From assembly GCF_001439635.1 (NCBI RefSeq), contig NZ_LMBZ01000013.1, forward strand, positions 87,410 to 151,409: a stretch of DNA of 64,000 nucleotides, given 5' to 3'. This document shows, one piece after another, positions 36,990 through 45,645 of this stretch (positions are counted from its first letter, which is position 1; the number at the start of each line of letters is the position of its first letter). The stretch comes from Solibacillus cecembensis (GTDB taxonomy: Bacteria > Bacillota > Bacilli > Bacillales_A > Planococcaceae). A program made the position numbers and the translations under genes. The notes under the pieces were generated by a model, which saw only the letters and a program-made list of their open reading frames with translations, was not told the DNA's origin and did no database searches.

Positions 36990-38167
36990 GCCTTAACCCC
37001 GCCTTCAGCCTCTACTAGCTTCACAATTTTTTGTGCACCATCTGCCATTGAATCTGCAGCCACAATATTTAAACCTGATTCATTTAATAGTTTTTTACCA
37101 AGGTCAACATTCGTTCCTTCTAATCGAACAACTAAAGGTACTGCTAACCCTACTTCTTTCGCAGCGATAATAACACCTTCAGCAATAACATCACATTTCA
37201 TAATTCCACCAAAAATATTAACAAATATCCCTTTAACATTTTGATCGGATAGAATGATTTTAAATGCTTCTGTTACTTTTTCTGCCGTCGCACCGCCCCC
37301 AACGTCTAAAAAGTTCGCGGGTGAGCCGCCATAATAACTAATCGTATCCATCGTTGCCATCGCTAGACCTGCACCGTTTACCATACAACCAATGTTACCA
37401 TTTAGCGAAATATAGCTTAAGTCATATTTCGACGCTTCAATTTCTTTTGGATCTTCTTCGTCAAAATCACGTAATTCTACGATATCTTTTTGACGATATA
37501 GCGCATTTGAATCGAAGTTGAACTTCGCATCTAGTGCTACAACTTGATCATCACCTGTTACAACAAGTGGATTAATTTCAACTGTTGATGCATCTTTGTC
37601 AATAAATGCTTGATAGATACCTAACATTAATTTAGATGCTTTGTTCACCAAGTTTGCTGGAATATTCATATTGAATGCCATACGTCTTGCTTGGAATGGC
37701 ATTAAGCCTGTTACCGGATCAATCACTTCTTTGAAAATTTTCTCCGGATTTGATTCAGCCACTTCCTCGATATCCATGCCGCCTTCTTCAGAACCCATCA
37801 TCGTTACACAAGAAGTCGCACGATCAAGTACTAAACTTAAGTAATACTCTTTACGAATGTCAGACCCTTCCTCTATGTAAAGGCGTTTGATTTCCTTACC
37901 TTCTGGGCCTGTTTGATGTGTTACTAAAATTTTCCCTAATAATTCTTTTGCGTATGAACGCACTTCATCAAGGTTTTTAGCAATTTTAACACCGCCAGCT
38001 TTCCCGCGACCCCCAGCATGGATTTGTGCTTTCACTACCGTTACATTTGCCCCTAATTCTTTTGCTGCCTTTACTGCTTCATCTGGTGAAAAGGCTACGC
38101 TCCCTTTTGGAACAGCTACACCATATTTTCTTAAAATTTCTTTCCCCTGATATTCATGGATATTCAT
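36986..38167 (-). CDS. sucC: Succinyl-CoA synthetase beta subunit
   Basis: The ATP-grasp subunit binds nucleotide and succinate. It starts [20 protein letters not shown] at 38167 (393 residues), with GGGAGGATGTAAC upstream; the ATG at 38182 lies in that site. Later landmarks are [36 protein letters not shown] and [11 protein letters not shown]. Confidence 0.98.
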   Translation of the reverse strand: MNIHEYQGKEILRKYGVAVPKGSVAFSPDEAVKAAKELGANVTVVKAQIHAGGRGKAGGVKIAKNLDEVRSYAKELLGKILVTHQTGPEGKEIKRLYIEEGSDIRKEYYLSLVLDRATSCVTMMGSEEGGMDIEEVAESNPEKIFKEVIDPVTGLMPFQARRMAFNMNIPANLVNKASKLMLGIYQAFIDKDASTVEINPLVVTGDDQVVALDAKFNFDSNALYRQKDIVELRDFDEEDPKEIEASKYDLSYISLNGNIGCMVNGAGLAMATMDTISYYGGSPANFLDVGGGATAEKVTEAFKIILSDQNVKGIFVNIFGGIMKCDVIAEGVIIAAKEVGLAVPLVVRLEGTNVDLGKKLLNESGLNIVAADSMADGAQKIVKLVEAEGGVKA

Positions 38168-38215
38168 GTTACATCCTCCCATCGGACATTTAGAAATTAT
38201 TCTACTAACACATTC

Positions 38216-38244
38216 ATTTTAAACAATAATTCTGAAAATGTCTA
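38216..38244 (-). promoter_or_regulatory. SigA promoter of sucCD
   Basis: TAGACA (38239-38244), 17 nt and TAAAAT (38216-38221) on the minus strand give a near-consensus promoter about 50 nt before the sucC start. The spacer contains ATTTTCAGAATTATT, a weak (11 of 15) resemblance to a CodY box that I do not rely on. Confidence 0.65.
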
Positions 38245-38310
38245 TGTTTGTCGTAAAAACCTTTTTAATGCTGCTTTATCACGAAACGTTCTATTCAGTC
38301 AGATAAATTA

Positions 38311-38341
38311 AAAAATGGCAAGCTTAAAAAGCTTACCATTT
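38311..38341 (-). terminator. Terminator overlapping the end of the FlhB-tail gene
   Basis: AAATGGTAAGCTT, TTT and AAGCTTGCCATTT form a 13-bp stem with one G-U pair on the minus strand, with a T-run after it. The 5-prime arm contains the stop codon and last codons of the FlhB-tail gene. Confidence 0.88.
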
Positions 38342-38632
38342 ATCATTATTTGATTGTAATTTATGCTGTTCGTCCAATCGGTAAATAAAAGCAAACACTT
38401 CTGCAACCGCCTGATACAACTCTTCTGGTATCGATGTATTTAAATCCAGCTGTCCCAACAACTCTACAAGGCTAGGGTCCTCATAAATCGGCACATCATT
38501 CATAGCTGCCTGCTGTAAAATATTTTCGGCAATTTTCCCTTTACCTTTTGCCACAACAGTTGGTCCATCGCTTTTTGTAGGGTTATAAGTTAACGCAATG
38601 GCTTCTTTTCGTATAATTTTTTTATCGGTCAT
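38333..38632 (-). CDS. FlhB C-terminal-domain homologue (YlqH-like)
   Basis: The 99-residue protein aligns with the cytoplasmic FlhB tail just downstream of the cleavage site: AIALTYNPTKSDGPTVVAKG corresponds to FlhB AIALKYDENQMEAPKVVAKG, and IPEELYQAVAEVFAFIYRLD to VPEEFFKAIAEILAYVYRIK. It has no membrane helices and no NPTH cleavage motif at the expected place. It overlaps the FliK-like gene by 4 bp. FlhB tail paralogues are proposed to substitute in export switching; its role here is inferred. Confidence 0.85.
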   Translation of the reverse strand: MTDKKIIRKEAIALTYNPTKSDGPTVVAKGKGKIAENILQQAAMNDVPIYEDPSLVELLGQLDLNTSIPEELYQAVAEVFAFIYRLDEQHKLQSNNDKW

Positions 38633-40539
38633 ACGCGAATGTCCACACCACCTTGCTGTTCATCTGGCTGTACTTGTTTTTTTGTGTCAACTTTTTGAAC
38701 TTGATCTTCAAATGGCTTAATAAAAATGCCCGATAAATGATATTCCTTTTCCGTAAGCCCTTTTTTTAACGTTTCTTTTAACGGTGTGGCTAATTGTTCT
38801 AACCTCGGATGATCATTAAATACATTAATCGTTACAACGCGATTTTGCACTTGCATGTCGATAACCGTTTGTTGAATTGATTCCATATTTAAATAGAATA
38901 AAATGCGCGCAAAATTGGCATCGATTTTACCGTCATCCTTCATTCGCCCATTCCATTGTAATGTAGCATCCATTCTTTTACCGAAAAATTCAAGTGGCAC
39001 TTGCATGACAATTTGATGTTGGTGTCCATTTTCACCTGATAAAAGCTGCATGCCATTCATTCGAGCTAAAACGTTATCCGCCGCATCACGCAATGCAGGT
39101 GGTGTTTGTAAATCTTGTATTAACGCCAACAATTGCGGTTTTATTTGATTTGCAACCGCTTGAATATCTCCTGCCTTACTCGACAAAGCCGCTTCGTAAC
39201 TCACTCCTAAACCTTTTAGCACCGTTTTAATCGCCTGCTCCATCGCCTTGCTATCTGCCGCTGACTGAACTTGTGCTTCAGCCTGTACTAGTGTACTTTG
39301 AATAGCAGGTTGCGGATTATCCGCTGAAACTTTTACTAAATTTCTCAATAACGCATCATTCATAGATACGTTTGAATCCGGTTTAATTAGCGATAGCAAC
39401 TGGTCTTTGACAGTCATCCCCCGCTCATCTTGTGTGAATAGTCTTGAAGAGCTATTGTCTGTAAAGGCTTTTGTGAGCTGCTCTTGCAATTGTTTCGTGA
39501 ACACTTCGACGGTCTGCTTTGACAATGGAATTTGTGAAAATCGTCCGATGAGTTGCTGGATTTGCTCTTTTTGTGATGTATTTAATAAACTTTCATTTGC
39601 GGCCCAAGCTTTTAATTGCTCGATTACTGGTTTCATTTGTTCTGGTGACGTCCCGGCAAGTTGTTGAATCATTTGCCCCGCTTGTTGCGGTAAGGTGTTT
39701 TGCGCCGACTGTACAGGCTGTGTCGTCGATGATGGCTGCATCGATTGCCAATTTTGTAACGTTGCATTTCGCGGCAATATCCCGGCTTCTTTCAACACCG
39801 CCAGCGCTTGCAGTTTAGTTGATATCGGGGCGGAAGAATCCATTAATGATTGCAAATTACGAGCGAGTAAAACACCACCCGTTTCTGCATCTAAAGGCTT
39901 CGCTAACTGCTGAATTTGTTGTAATAAATTCGTTTTTAATGCATCATTTCCACCTTGTTGTGTCGCTAGCAATTGGGCTAAGTTGGCTAAATTAGCAGAC
40001 ATACCATCTGTTTTCGCCCCTTGTGTCAATGCCTGAAATACCGTAGTTGTAAAGGGCATTTTTAGTTCTACCATACGCTGTAACGCTTGTAATGCATCAT
40101 TTTTCGATACACCTTCAGGCAAATTTTTCATCCAATTTTCGGCAGCAACTAACTGCTCTTTCGAAATCGGGAGCTGTTCTTTCATAAAATGAGCAAGCAC
40201 TTGTCTCATTTCTGATGTCTTTGGTAAATTCATTGTATCTAGCAATTGGTTCATTTGTTGTGCGGGCGTCATCGTTTGTGACATCGGCCCCGTTACGACT
40301 TTTAATTCTGTTTGAGGATTTGTATTTGTCACTTGAAAAAAGTGAGCATCTCCCACTTTTAATGGCGTCTCAAGTTTCGCCATTATTTTTTGTCCTCCGA
40401 CTTGAACTTCTGCCATTTGATCGGGGTACAGTTTTTTTATCGTACCGTGAAATACTTGATCTTGCCTAAACGTCATTGGCTGATTCGTTGTCGGTTGCTG
40501 CGCATTCACTTGTATTGGATTAAATGAAGTAGATGTCAT
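38629..40539 (-). CDS. FliK-like hook-length control domain protein (YlqG-like)
   Basis: This is a 636-residue protein with an N-terminal part (FRQDQVFHGTIKKLYPDQMA), long Gln/Ala/Leu-rich helical repeats (about 60-470) and a C-terminal domain at about 500-615 (QLLSGENGHQHQIVMQVPLE, then ILFYLNMESIQQTVIDMQVQ) that resembles the FliK switch domain. It is cotranscribed with the FlhB-tail gene, mirroring the FliK-FlhB partnership. Neither gene is in the flagellar operon. The assignment is by overall architecture and pairing. Confidence 0.75.
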   Translation of the reverse strand: MTSTSFNPIQVNAQQPTTNQPMTFRQDQVFHGTIKKLYPDQMAEVQVGGQKIMAKLETPLKVGDAHFFQVTNTNPQTELKVVTGPMSQTMTPAQQMNQLLDTMNLPKTSEMRQVLAHFMKEQLPISKEQLVAAENWMKNLPEGVSKNDALQALQRMVELKMPFTTTVFQALTQGAKTDGMSANLANLAQLLATQQGGNDALKTNLLQQIQQLAKPLDAETGGVLLARNLQSLMDSSAPISTKLQALAVLKEAGILPRNATLQNWQSMQPSSTTQPVQSAQNTLPQQAGQMIQQLAGTSPEQMKPVIEQLKAWAANESLLNTSQKEQIQQLIGRFSQIPLSKQTVEVFTKQLQEQLTKAFTDNSSSRLFTQDERGMTVKDQLLSLIKPDSNVSMNDALLRNLVKVSADNPQPAIQSTLVQAEAQVQSAADSKAMEQAIKTVLKGLGVSYEAALSSKAGDIQAVANQIKPQLLALIQDLQTPPALRDAADNVLARMNGMQLLSGENGHQHQIVMQVPLEFFGKRMDATLQWNGRMKDDGKIDANFARILFYLNMESIQQTVIDMQVQNRVVTINVFNDHPRLEQLATPLKETLKKGLTEKEYHLSGIFIKPFEDQVQKVDTKKQVQPDEQQGGVDIRV

Positions 40540-40544
40540 AAAGG

Positions 40545-41318
40545 TTACTCCCTTTTTGCAATCATAGATTTTATTGGTTCAAATGTTTTTCGGTGATGGA
40601 TTGTCGGACCGTATTGTGCTAACGCTTCTAAATGCTGTTTCGTACCATACCCAGCATGTTGCGTAAATCCGTACTGTGGAAACTGTTCATGCAAGTCATC
40701 CATATAATGATCACGTGCTGTTTTTGCTAAAATAGAGGCTGCTGCAATCGCCAAACTTTTGGCATCCCCTTTCACGATAGATGCTTGCGCAATGTCGATT
40801 GGCAACGTCATAGCATCCGCTAAAACGAAATCCGGCTGAACGGTAAGTCCTTCTATACTTTGTTTCATCGATTGGCGCGTTGCTTCATAAATATTGAGAC
40901 GGTCAATTTCATCGGCACTTTGAAAATGAATCGCGTACGCTACTGCGTGTTCTTTAATTCGTTTCGCATAATTTTCACGCAGCTCTTTTGATAGTTGCTT
41001 CGAATCATTTATTCCGAGCAGTTCTTCGCAATAGTTGGGTAAAATAACAGCTGCCGTTACAACAGGGCCCGCTAATGGACCACGCCCCGCCTCATCCGTA
41101 CCAGCGATATAAGCTGTTGCATGAGGCAAATAGGAAGCGTCAAAATCCAACTTTTCCTGATGTGCCAACTGTAATTGACGTTGCTTTTCTTGTCGTTTAC
41201 AAAATTGCTGCCACGCTTTTTGAACGCCACTTCTTTCATCTTGTTGTATCGCATCCATCCACTGCTCATAATGCTGCGCCAATTTTAATGCTTGTGTAAT
41301 TTCTTTAATTGTTTTCAT
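40545..41318 (-). CDS. rnhB: Ribonuclease HII
   Basis: RNase HII removes misincorporated ribonucleotides from DNA. The ATG at 41318 (257 residues, MKTIKEITQALKLAQ) has AAGGAG 7 nt upstream; a longer open frame runs through the promoter. The catalytic core begins IAGTDEAGRGPLAGPVVTAA, with the further acidic site in PDFVLADAM and conserved AIAAASILAKTARD. The FliK-like gene follows after 5 nt. Confidence 0.96.
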   Translation of the reverse strand: MKTIKEITQALKLAQHYEQWMDAIQQDERSGVQKAWQQFCKRQEKQRQLQLAHQEKLDFDASYLPHATAYIAGTDEAGRGPLAGPVVTAAVILPNYCEELLGINDSKQLSKELRENYAKRIKEHAVAYAIHFQSADEIDRLNIYEATRQSMKQSIEGLTVQPDFVLADAMTLPIDIAQASIVKGDAKSLAIAAASILAKTARDHYMDDLHEQFPQYGFTQHAGYGTKQHLEALAQYGPTIHHRKTFEPIKSMIAKRE

Positions 41319-41344
41319 TTTGTTCTCCTTACCAATCTCTATCC

Positions 41345-41374
41345 ATTGTATCGGTTCTTTTTCCAAAAAATCAA
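41345..41374 (-). promoter_or_regulatory. Candidate promoter of rnhB
   Basis: TTGATT (41369-41374), 18 nt and TACAAT (41345-41350) on the minus strand lie 27 nt before the rnhB start and downstream of the rbgA terminator. Confidence 0.5.
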
Positions 41375-41421
41375 TTATGACTCGGCGGATTGCGCCAACA
41401 TCAGGAACTTCCCCTAACAAC

Positions 41422-41453
41422 AAAAAGTCTACACATAATTTGCGTAGACTTTC
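41422..41453 (-). terminator. Terminator of rbgA
   Basis: AAAGTCTAC and GTAGACTTT flank an 11-nt loop; the minus-strand transcript continues TTTTGTTG. It starts 4 nt after the rbgA stop. Confidence 0.8.
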
Positions 41454-41456
41454 ATT

Positions 41457-42341
41457 TTATTGTTCAGTTTCTTGGAGTTGCTCTTTTTCAATTTGTTCTT
41501 CAACAAAATCAAACGTTAATTTCCCTAAGTTTTGATTGCGAATGTCTCGTACAATCAATAATGCAACTTGATCATAATCAATTTCGCCACCTTGGCCAAA
41601 AACGCGTCTCAACTTGCCAATATGGTCAAACGTTACAACTAAATCCGCATCAATCGCTTCAATGCCGTAGCGTTCCTGCATACGATTTTGATAACGCAAA
41701 GATAAAAATTGCAAGCCATAAACAGCTAGGTCTTCCATATTCATAATTGAATCTTTAATCGCGCCAGTTAACGCAAGTTTATAACCAACTTCTTGATCCT
41801 CGAATTTTGGCCATAAAATCCCTGGTGTATCAAGTAGCTCAATTTCTTTCCCTACTTTAATCCATTGTTGGGCTTTCGTAACACCTGGCATATTTCCTGT
41901 TTTCGCTAAATTTTTCTTCGCTAAACGATTAATAAGTGTCGACTTTCCTACGTTCGGTATGCCGACAATCATCGCGCGAATTGCACGGGGCTTCATTCCT
42001 CTTGCTCTCATACGCGCCCATTTTTCTTCTAATATTTCCTGAGCAGCCTTTGTAACAGCTTGTAACCCTTTACCTTCTAACGAGTTAATCGCAACCGCCT
42101 TATGCCCTCGTTCATTAAAATATTGAATCCAGCGACGTGTTTGATGCTCATCCGCCATGTCCTGCTTGTTTAAAATTAATAAACGTGGCTTTTGATGGAT
42201 CACTTCATCAATCATCGGATTACGAGATGAAATGGGTAAGCGTGCGTCCACAAGCTCAAAAATAATATCAACTAATTTTAAGCTTTCCGACACTTGGCGA
42301 CGCGCTTTCGCCATATGCCCTGGGAACCATTGTATCGTCAT
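41457..42341 (-). CDS. rbgA: Ribosome biogenesis GTPase RbgA (YlqF)
   Basis: RbgA is needed for late 50S assembly. It is a circularly permuted GTPase: the G4 motif LNKQDM precedes G1 [16 protein letters not shown] and G3 [11 protein letters not shown]. The N-terminal [17 protein letters not shown] is diagnostic. The ATG at 42341 (294 residues) has GGAGG upstream; the TTG at 42356 is inside that site. A possible promoter TTGGAT-18-TGTAAT (42364-42393) abuts the lepB terminator. Confidence 0.96.
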   Translation of the reverse strand: MTIQWFPGHMAKARRQVSESLKLVDIIFELVDARLPISSRNPMIDEVIHQKPRLLILNKQDMADEHQTRRWIQYFNERGHKAVAINSLEGKGLQAVTKAAQEILEEKWARMRARGMKPRAIRAMIVGIPNVGKSTLINRLAKKNLAKTGNMPGVTKAQQWIKVGKEIELLDTPGILWPKFEDQEVGYKLALTGAIKDSIMNMEDLAVYGLQFLSLRYQNRMQERYGIEAIDADLVVTFDHIGKLRRVFGQGGEIDYDQVALLIVRDIRNQNLGKLTFDFVEEQIEKEQLQETEQ

Positions 42342-42396
42342 GATGCATACCTCCAAAATATTTATTACATACTTTTTATGTTGCCTTATCCAATAG

Positions 42397-42425
42397 AAAA
42401 TGAGGAGATTACTCGCACCTCCTCA
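42397..42425 (-). terminator. Terminator of lepB
   Basis: TGAGGAG and CTCCTCA pair around an 11-nt loop, followed by TTTTC on the minus strand, 13 nt after the lepB stop. The T-run is short. Confidence 0.6.
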
Positions 42426-42437
42426 GTCATTGCCTAT

Positions 42438-43004
42438 TCACTTTACGACTGCAATTTCATTTAAAGGCCAAAAAATGATGCTTGTGTTACCGATAATTTC
42501 TTTTTGATCAACAATACCAATATGGCGACTATCCTTACTGAAACGACGGTTATCACCCATTACGAATACATAACCTTCTGGAATTCCATTTTCAAGGGCT
42601 GGATCAATATCTCTTAGTGAAAAATCGCCTGTTAAATTGCCTTCGCTAATTTCTGCTTTGTACGCATCTAAATAGGGCTCATCAATCGGCTCACCATTAA
42701 TATATAACTGGTCATCTTTATATTCAACATAGTCACCAGGTAACCCGATTACACGCTTAATATAATCCTTTTGCTCTGGCGCATGGAATACTACAATATT
42801 AAAACGCTCTGGCTCTCCTATTTTATAGCTGAATTTATTAACAATCATTCGGTCGCCATTTTCAAGGGTTGGCATCATCGAATCCCCATCCACTACAATT
42901 GGTGTAAATAAAAAATAGCGAATAAATGCTGCAATTGCAAATGCAATGAGTAGAGCTTTTGTCCATTCCCAAAGCTCATTTTTTTCTTTTCCAGTACTCT
43001 CCAT
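42438..43004 (-). CDS. lepB: Signal peptidase I
   Basis: The membrane serine protease cleaves Sec/Tat signal peptides on the outer face. The 188-residue protein has one N-terminal helix (about 13-33), catalytic Ser42 in VDGDSMMPTLENGD and Lys83 in DYIKRVIGLPGDYVEY, and the C-terminal GYVFVMGDNRRFSKDSRHIG box. AAGGGGG precedes the ATG. Confidence 0.96.
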   Translation of the reverse strand: MESTGKEKNELWEWTKALLIAFAIAAFIRYFLFTPIVVDGDSMMPTLENGDRMIVNKFSYKIGEPERFNIVVFHAPEQKDYIKRVIGLPGDYVEYKDDQLYINGEPIDEPYLDAYKAEISEGNLTGDFSLRDIDPALENGIPEGYVFVMGDNRRFSKDSRHIGIVDQKEIIGNTSIIFWPLNEIAVVK

Positions 43005-43033
43005 GTAGCGTTCCCCCTTGACCTATCACATTT

Positions 43034-43062
43034 ATTGTAATCGAAATATGTATTTCAAGCAA
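43034..43062 (-). promoter_or_regulatory. lepB promoter with palindromic spacer
   Basis: TTGCTT (43057-43062), 17 nt and TACAAT (43034-43039) are followed by lepB. The spacer contains the inverted repeat GAAATA-CA-TATTTC (43043-43056), which could be an operator between the -35 and -10. Confidence 0.5.
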
Positions 43063-43114
43063 AAAAATAAGCCTTCTTATATTTTTATTCAATTTTGGGA
43101 CACTTTTAAATGAT

Positions 43115-43148
43115 GAAAGAAAAGGGACTTGTAAGAACAAGCCCCTTT
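43115..43148 (-). terminator. Terminator of rplS
   Basis: AAAGGGGCTTGT and ACAAGTCCCTTT pair with one G-U around a 4-nt loop, followed by TTCTTT on the minus strand, 11 nt after the rplS stop. Confidence 0.85.
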
Positions 43149-43159
43149 CTAAACAGATC

Positions 43160-43504
43160 TTATCGAATTTCTTTAATACGAGCTGCTTTACCGCGTAAGT
43201 TACGTAGGTAGTAAAGTTTAGCACGACGTACCTTACCTTTACGAACTACTTCTAATTTAGCGATTTTTGGTGTGTGTACTGGGAATGCACGCTCAACACC
43301 AACGCCGTAAGAAATTTTACGTACTGTGAAAGTTTCGCTAACTCCGCCACCACGACGTTTGATAACTACACCTTCGAATAATTGAATACGCTCACGAGTA
43401 CCCTCTACAATTTTAACGTGTACCTTAACTGTGTCACCAGGACGGAATGAAGGTAGGTCAGAACGTAGTTGATCTTTAGTGATTTCAGTAATAATGTTTG
43501 ACAT
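43160..43504 (-). CDS. rplS: 50S ribosomal protein L19
   Basis: The 114-residue L19 sits at the 30S-50S interface. The sequence [20 protein letters not shown], with [20 protein letters not shown] and the C-terminal [20 protein letters not shown], is a full-length match to the family. It has its own promoter and a structured leader. Confidence 0.98.
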   Translation of the reverse strand: MSNIITEITKDQLRSDLPSFRPGDTVKVHVKIVEGTRERIQLFEGVVIKRRGGGVSETFTVRKISYGVGVERAFPVHTPKIAKLEVVRKGKVRRAKLYYLRNLRGKAARIKEIR

Positions 43505-43509
43505 TGTTT

Positions 43510-43597
43510 TCTCTCCTTAGACAGATGCTCATGCACGCTATCTATTAGCCACAGCGGAACATCGTAATTCAATACTCCACATAGAAGTACAGACTGA
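43510..43597 (-). ncRNA. L19-type ribosomal protein leader
   Basis: The untranslated leader between the promoter and the rplS ribosome-binding site (AAGGAGAG) contains GATGTTCCGCTG and, 3-prime of it, GCGTGCATGAGCATC. GATGTTC and GAGCATC pair over 7 bp (43524-43563), with CGC/GCG and CTA/TAG pairs inside. This resembles the L19 leader of Bacillota, an autoregulatory RNA. The match is from memory of the motif, not a covariance search. Confidence 0.6.
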
Positions 43598-43626
43598 ATA
43601 ATATCATAAATAATACAAGCTTGCAA
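43598..43626 (-). promoter_or_regulatory. SigA promoter of rplS
   Basis: TTGCAA (43621-43626), exactly 17 nt and TATTAT (43598-43603) on the minus strand; the start codon is about 95 nt downstream, leaving room for the leader RNA. Confidence 0.65.
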
Positions 43627-43637
43627 GTAGTTTTGCT

Positions 43638-44366
43638 TTACATTTCAGACTTTATTTTTTCGATTATCTTTAGTTGCTGCGGCGTTAATTCCAGCGCCTC
43701 CAGAAGATCCGGACGTCTTTCAAGTGTTCGCTTTAAAGACTGTTCCTCACGCCACTCATCAATTTTCGCGTGATTACCCGATATTAAAGTGTCTGGTACC
43801 TTCATCCCTCTAAAATCAGCAGGACGCGTATAATGAGGGTGTTCCAGTAATCCTGTTGAAAAGGAATCTTGAATATGAGAATCCGCCTGACCAAGTACAC
43901 CCGGAAGCAAACGAACGACCGCATCGATTACAGTCATCGCAGGGAGTTCGCCACCCGTTAAAACAAAATCTCCAATCGATATTTCATCGGTTACTAAATA
44001 TTGACGAATACGCTCATCATAGCCCTCATAATGCCCACATAAGAACACTAACTCTTCTTCCTGTGCTAACTCTTCTGCTTTTTTTTGCGTGAAGCGCTCG
44101 CCTTGAGGACACATTAAAATAACGCGTGGTTTACGGCCTTCTGTAATCGCTTCTACAGCATTAAACATCGGCTCTGGTTTTAATACCATCCCAGCACCAC
44201 CACCGTATGGATAATCATCTACTTGCTTATGCTTATTTTCACTGTATTCCCGAATATCCGAAACAGTCAGTTCTACAGCTTGCTTTTCTTGTGCCTTTTT
44301 TAAAATAGATGCACCAAAAACACCGCTAAACATAGGCGGAAATAAGCTAAGTACATGAATTTTCAT
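43638..44366 (-). CDS. trmD: tRNA (guanine-N1-)-methyltransferase TrmD
   Basis: TrmD makes m1G37 in tRNA and prevents frameshifting. The 242-residue SPOUT protein has [36 protein letters not shown], the knot segment [20 protein letters not shown] and [19 protein letters not shown]. The ATG overlaps the rimM stop (TAATG). rplS follows after its own promoter. Confidence 0.97.
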   Translation of the reverse strand: MKIHVLSLFPPMFSGVFGASILKKAQEKQAVELTVSDIREYSENKHKQVDDYPYGGGAGMVLKPEPMFNAVEAITEGRKPRVILMCPQGERFTQKKAEELAQEEELVFLCGHYEGYDERIRQYLVTDEISIGDFVLTGGELPAMTVIDAVVRLLPGVLGQADSHIQDSFSTGLLEHPHYTRPADFRGMKVPDTLISGNHAKIDEWREEQSLKRTLERRPDLLEALELTPQQLKIIEKIKSEM

Positions 44367-44884
44367 TATAATAGTCCATCCATCACATGAATAATAATTT
44401 TTTTATTGTCGACATCAATTTCTTTTACAACATCCTCGATATACGGAATGTAATGTTTTTTCCCGCCTTGTGCTTGGATTTCCCAAACATCATTTGCACC
44501 CGTTTCTAAGATTTCAGTTACGATCCCAATTCTTTCGCCTTCTTCAGAAAACACTTCGCAATCCACTATTTCAAAGTGGTAGAATTCATTTTCTTCTAGT
44601 TCATCGTCTGCTAATTGGTCAATCGTTACTTTTAGCATCCCTTCTTTAAAAGGCTCTACTAAATTGAAGTTTTCCATGCCTTCAAACGTTACTAGTATAA
44701 AGTTTTTATGACGACGACTTGAGCCAATTGTTATCCAAGTTGGCTTGCTATCATTTTTTTTAAATGCTGCTAATTTCGTCCCCACTGCAAAACGTTCCTC
44801 TTCAAAATCCGTTGTCGATAAAATACGTAATTCTCCACGAATCCCATGGGTGTTCACGATACGCCCCACATTAAACCATTCCAT
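44366..44884 (-). CDS. rimM: Ribosome maturation factor RimM
   Basis: RimM binds S19 during 30S assembly. The 172-residue protein has the N-terminal [20 protein letters not shown] and a C-terminal PRC-barrel ([20 protein letters not shown], then [20 protein letters not shown]). It starts after a gap with a 6-bp hairpin TAGCAG/CTGCTA (44922-44940); no good promoter was found there. The B. subtilis neighbour ylqD is absent. Confidence 0.96.
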   Translation of the reverse strand: MEWFNVGRIVNTHGIRGELRILSTTDFEEERFAVGTKLAAFKKNDSKPTWITIGSSRRHKNFILVTFEGMENFNLVEPFKEGMLKVTIDQLADDELEENEFYHFEIVDCEVFSEEGERIGIVTEILETGANDVWEIQAQGGKKHYIPYIEDVVKEIDVDNKKIIIHVMDGLL

Positions 44885-44982
44885 ACTTATTCACCTCGTA
44901 AATTTAATATTTCACTTTATTTAGCAGAAGTTCACTGCTAGTAGATACAATTATATTGTGGCATAATTGATTAATTGATATG

Positions 44983-45018
44983 AAAAAAAGAAGGGAAAGC
45001 AACTGCCCCCTCCTTTTT
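44983..45018 (-). terminator. Terminator of rpsP-khpA
   Basis: AAAAAGGAGGG pairs with CCCTTCTTTTT (11 bp, one G-U) on the minus strand, followed by more T residues. It begins 1 nt after the khpA stop and separates rpsP-khpA from rimM-trmD. Confidence 0.8.
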
Positions 45019-45019
45019 C

Positions 45020-45253
45020 TTAATCCAATATATCGACGTAAGTCTTTTTCTTATGGTGACTGCTTGCTGCTGAATACACAATCGTTCGAATCGCTTTCGC
45101 AACGCGTCCTTGCTTGCCTATGACTTTTCCTCGATCCTCTGGATGAACAAAAAGCTTATAAACAACTCGATTAGAGCTTTCGTCCGTCTCTATACGGACT
45201 TTTTCTGGATAATCGACTAATGGTTTAACAATCGCTTCAATCAGCTGCTGCAT
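45020..45253 (-). CDS. khpA: KH-domain RNA-binding protein KhpA (YlqC)
   Basis: The 77-residue single KH domain has the GxxG loop in GKVIGKQGRVAKAIRTIV. KhpA is a small RNA-binding protein linked to cell-wall and division control in Bacillota. It lies 27 bp after rpsP, the usual arrangement. Confidence 0.94.
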   Translation of the reverse strand: MQQLIEAIVKPLVDYPEKVRIETDESSNRVVYKLFVHPEDRGKVIGKQGRVAKAIRTIVYSAASSHHKKKTYVDILD

Positions 45254-45280
45254 TAAGCCACCTCCGAATTATTTACTGAA

Positions 45281-45553
45281 TTATTTGCTATATTTAGCGT
45301 TATGGAATTTTTCCATAATACCTTGTTCTGAGAACAGGTTACGTACAGTATCAGATGGTTTAGCACCGTCAGCTAACCATTTAAGAGCTTTCTCTTCATC
45401 AATTAGTACTGTAGCTGGTTGAGTAAGTGGGTTGTAAGTACCAACTGTTTCAATTTGACGACCATCACGTGGTGAACGAGCGTCTGCTACTACGATACGA
45501 TAGAAAGGAGATTTGTTAGCTCCCATACGTTTTAAGCGAATTTTAACTGCCAT
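45281..45553 (-). CDS. rpsP: 30S ribosomal protein S16
   Basis: The 90-residue protein starts [20 protein letters not shown] and continues [20 protein letters not shown], typical of S16. GGAGGTGC precedes the start. It is the first gene after ffh and is followed by khpA. Confidence 0.98.
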   Translation of the reverse strand: MAVKIRLKRMGANKSPFYRIVVADARSPRDGRQIETVGTYNPLTQPATVLIDEEKALKWLADGAKPSDTVRNLFSEQGIMEKFHNAKYSK

Positions 45554-45591
45554 TTTTTAAGCACCTCCGAATAAGTTTCACACAAGATATT

Positions 45592-45620
45592 ATATTAGCA
45601 ATGTCTTGGTTGTTTGTAAA
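45592..45620 (-). promoter_or_regulatory. SigA promoter of rpsP
   Basis: TTTACA (45615-45620), 17 nt and TAATAT (45592-45597) on the minus strand, 40 nt before rpsP. A weak 5-bp hairpin GTGTT/AACAC just upstream may only partly end ffh transcripts. Confidence 0.5.
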
Positions 45621-45645
45621 GTGTTTTTTCTTAACACCCTATTAT

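Noticed and set aside
38222..38238. CodY box in the sucC promoter spacer
   Set aside because: Only 11 of 15 positions match the consensus, too weak to claim in AT-rich DNA.
41319..41423. N-terminal extension of RnhB in the open frame
   Set aside because: The 35 extra residues run through the promoter and have no ribosome-binding site; AAGGAG marks the ATG at 41318.
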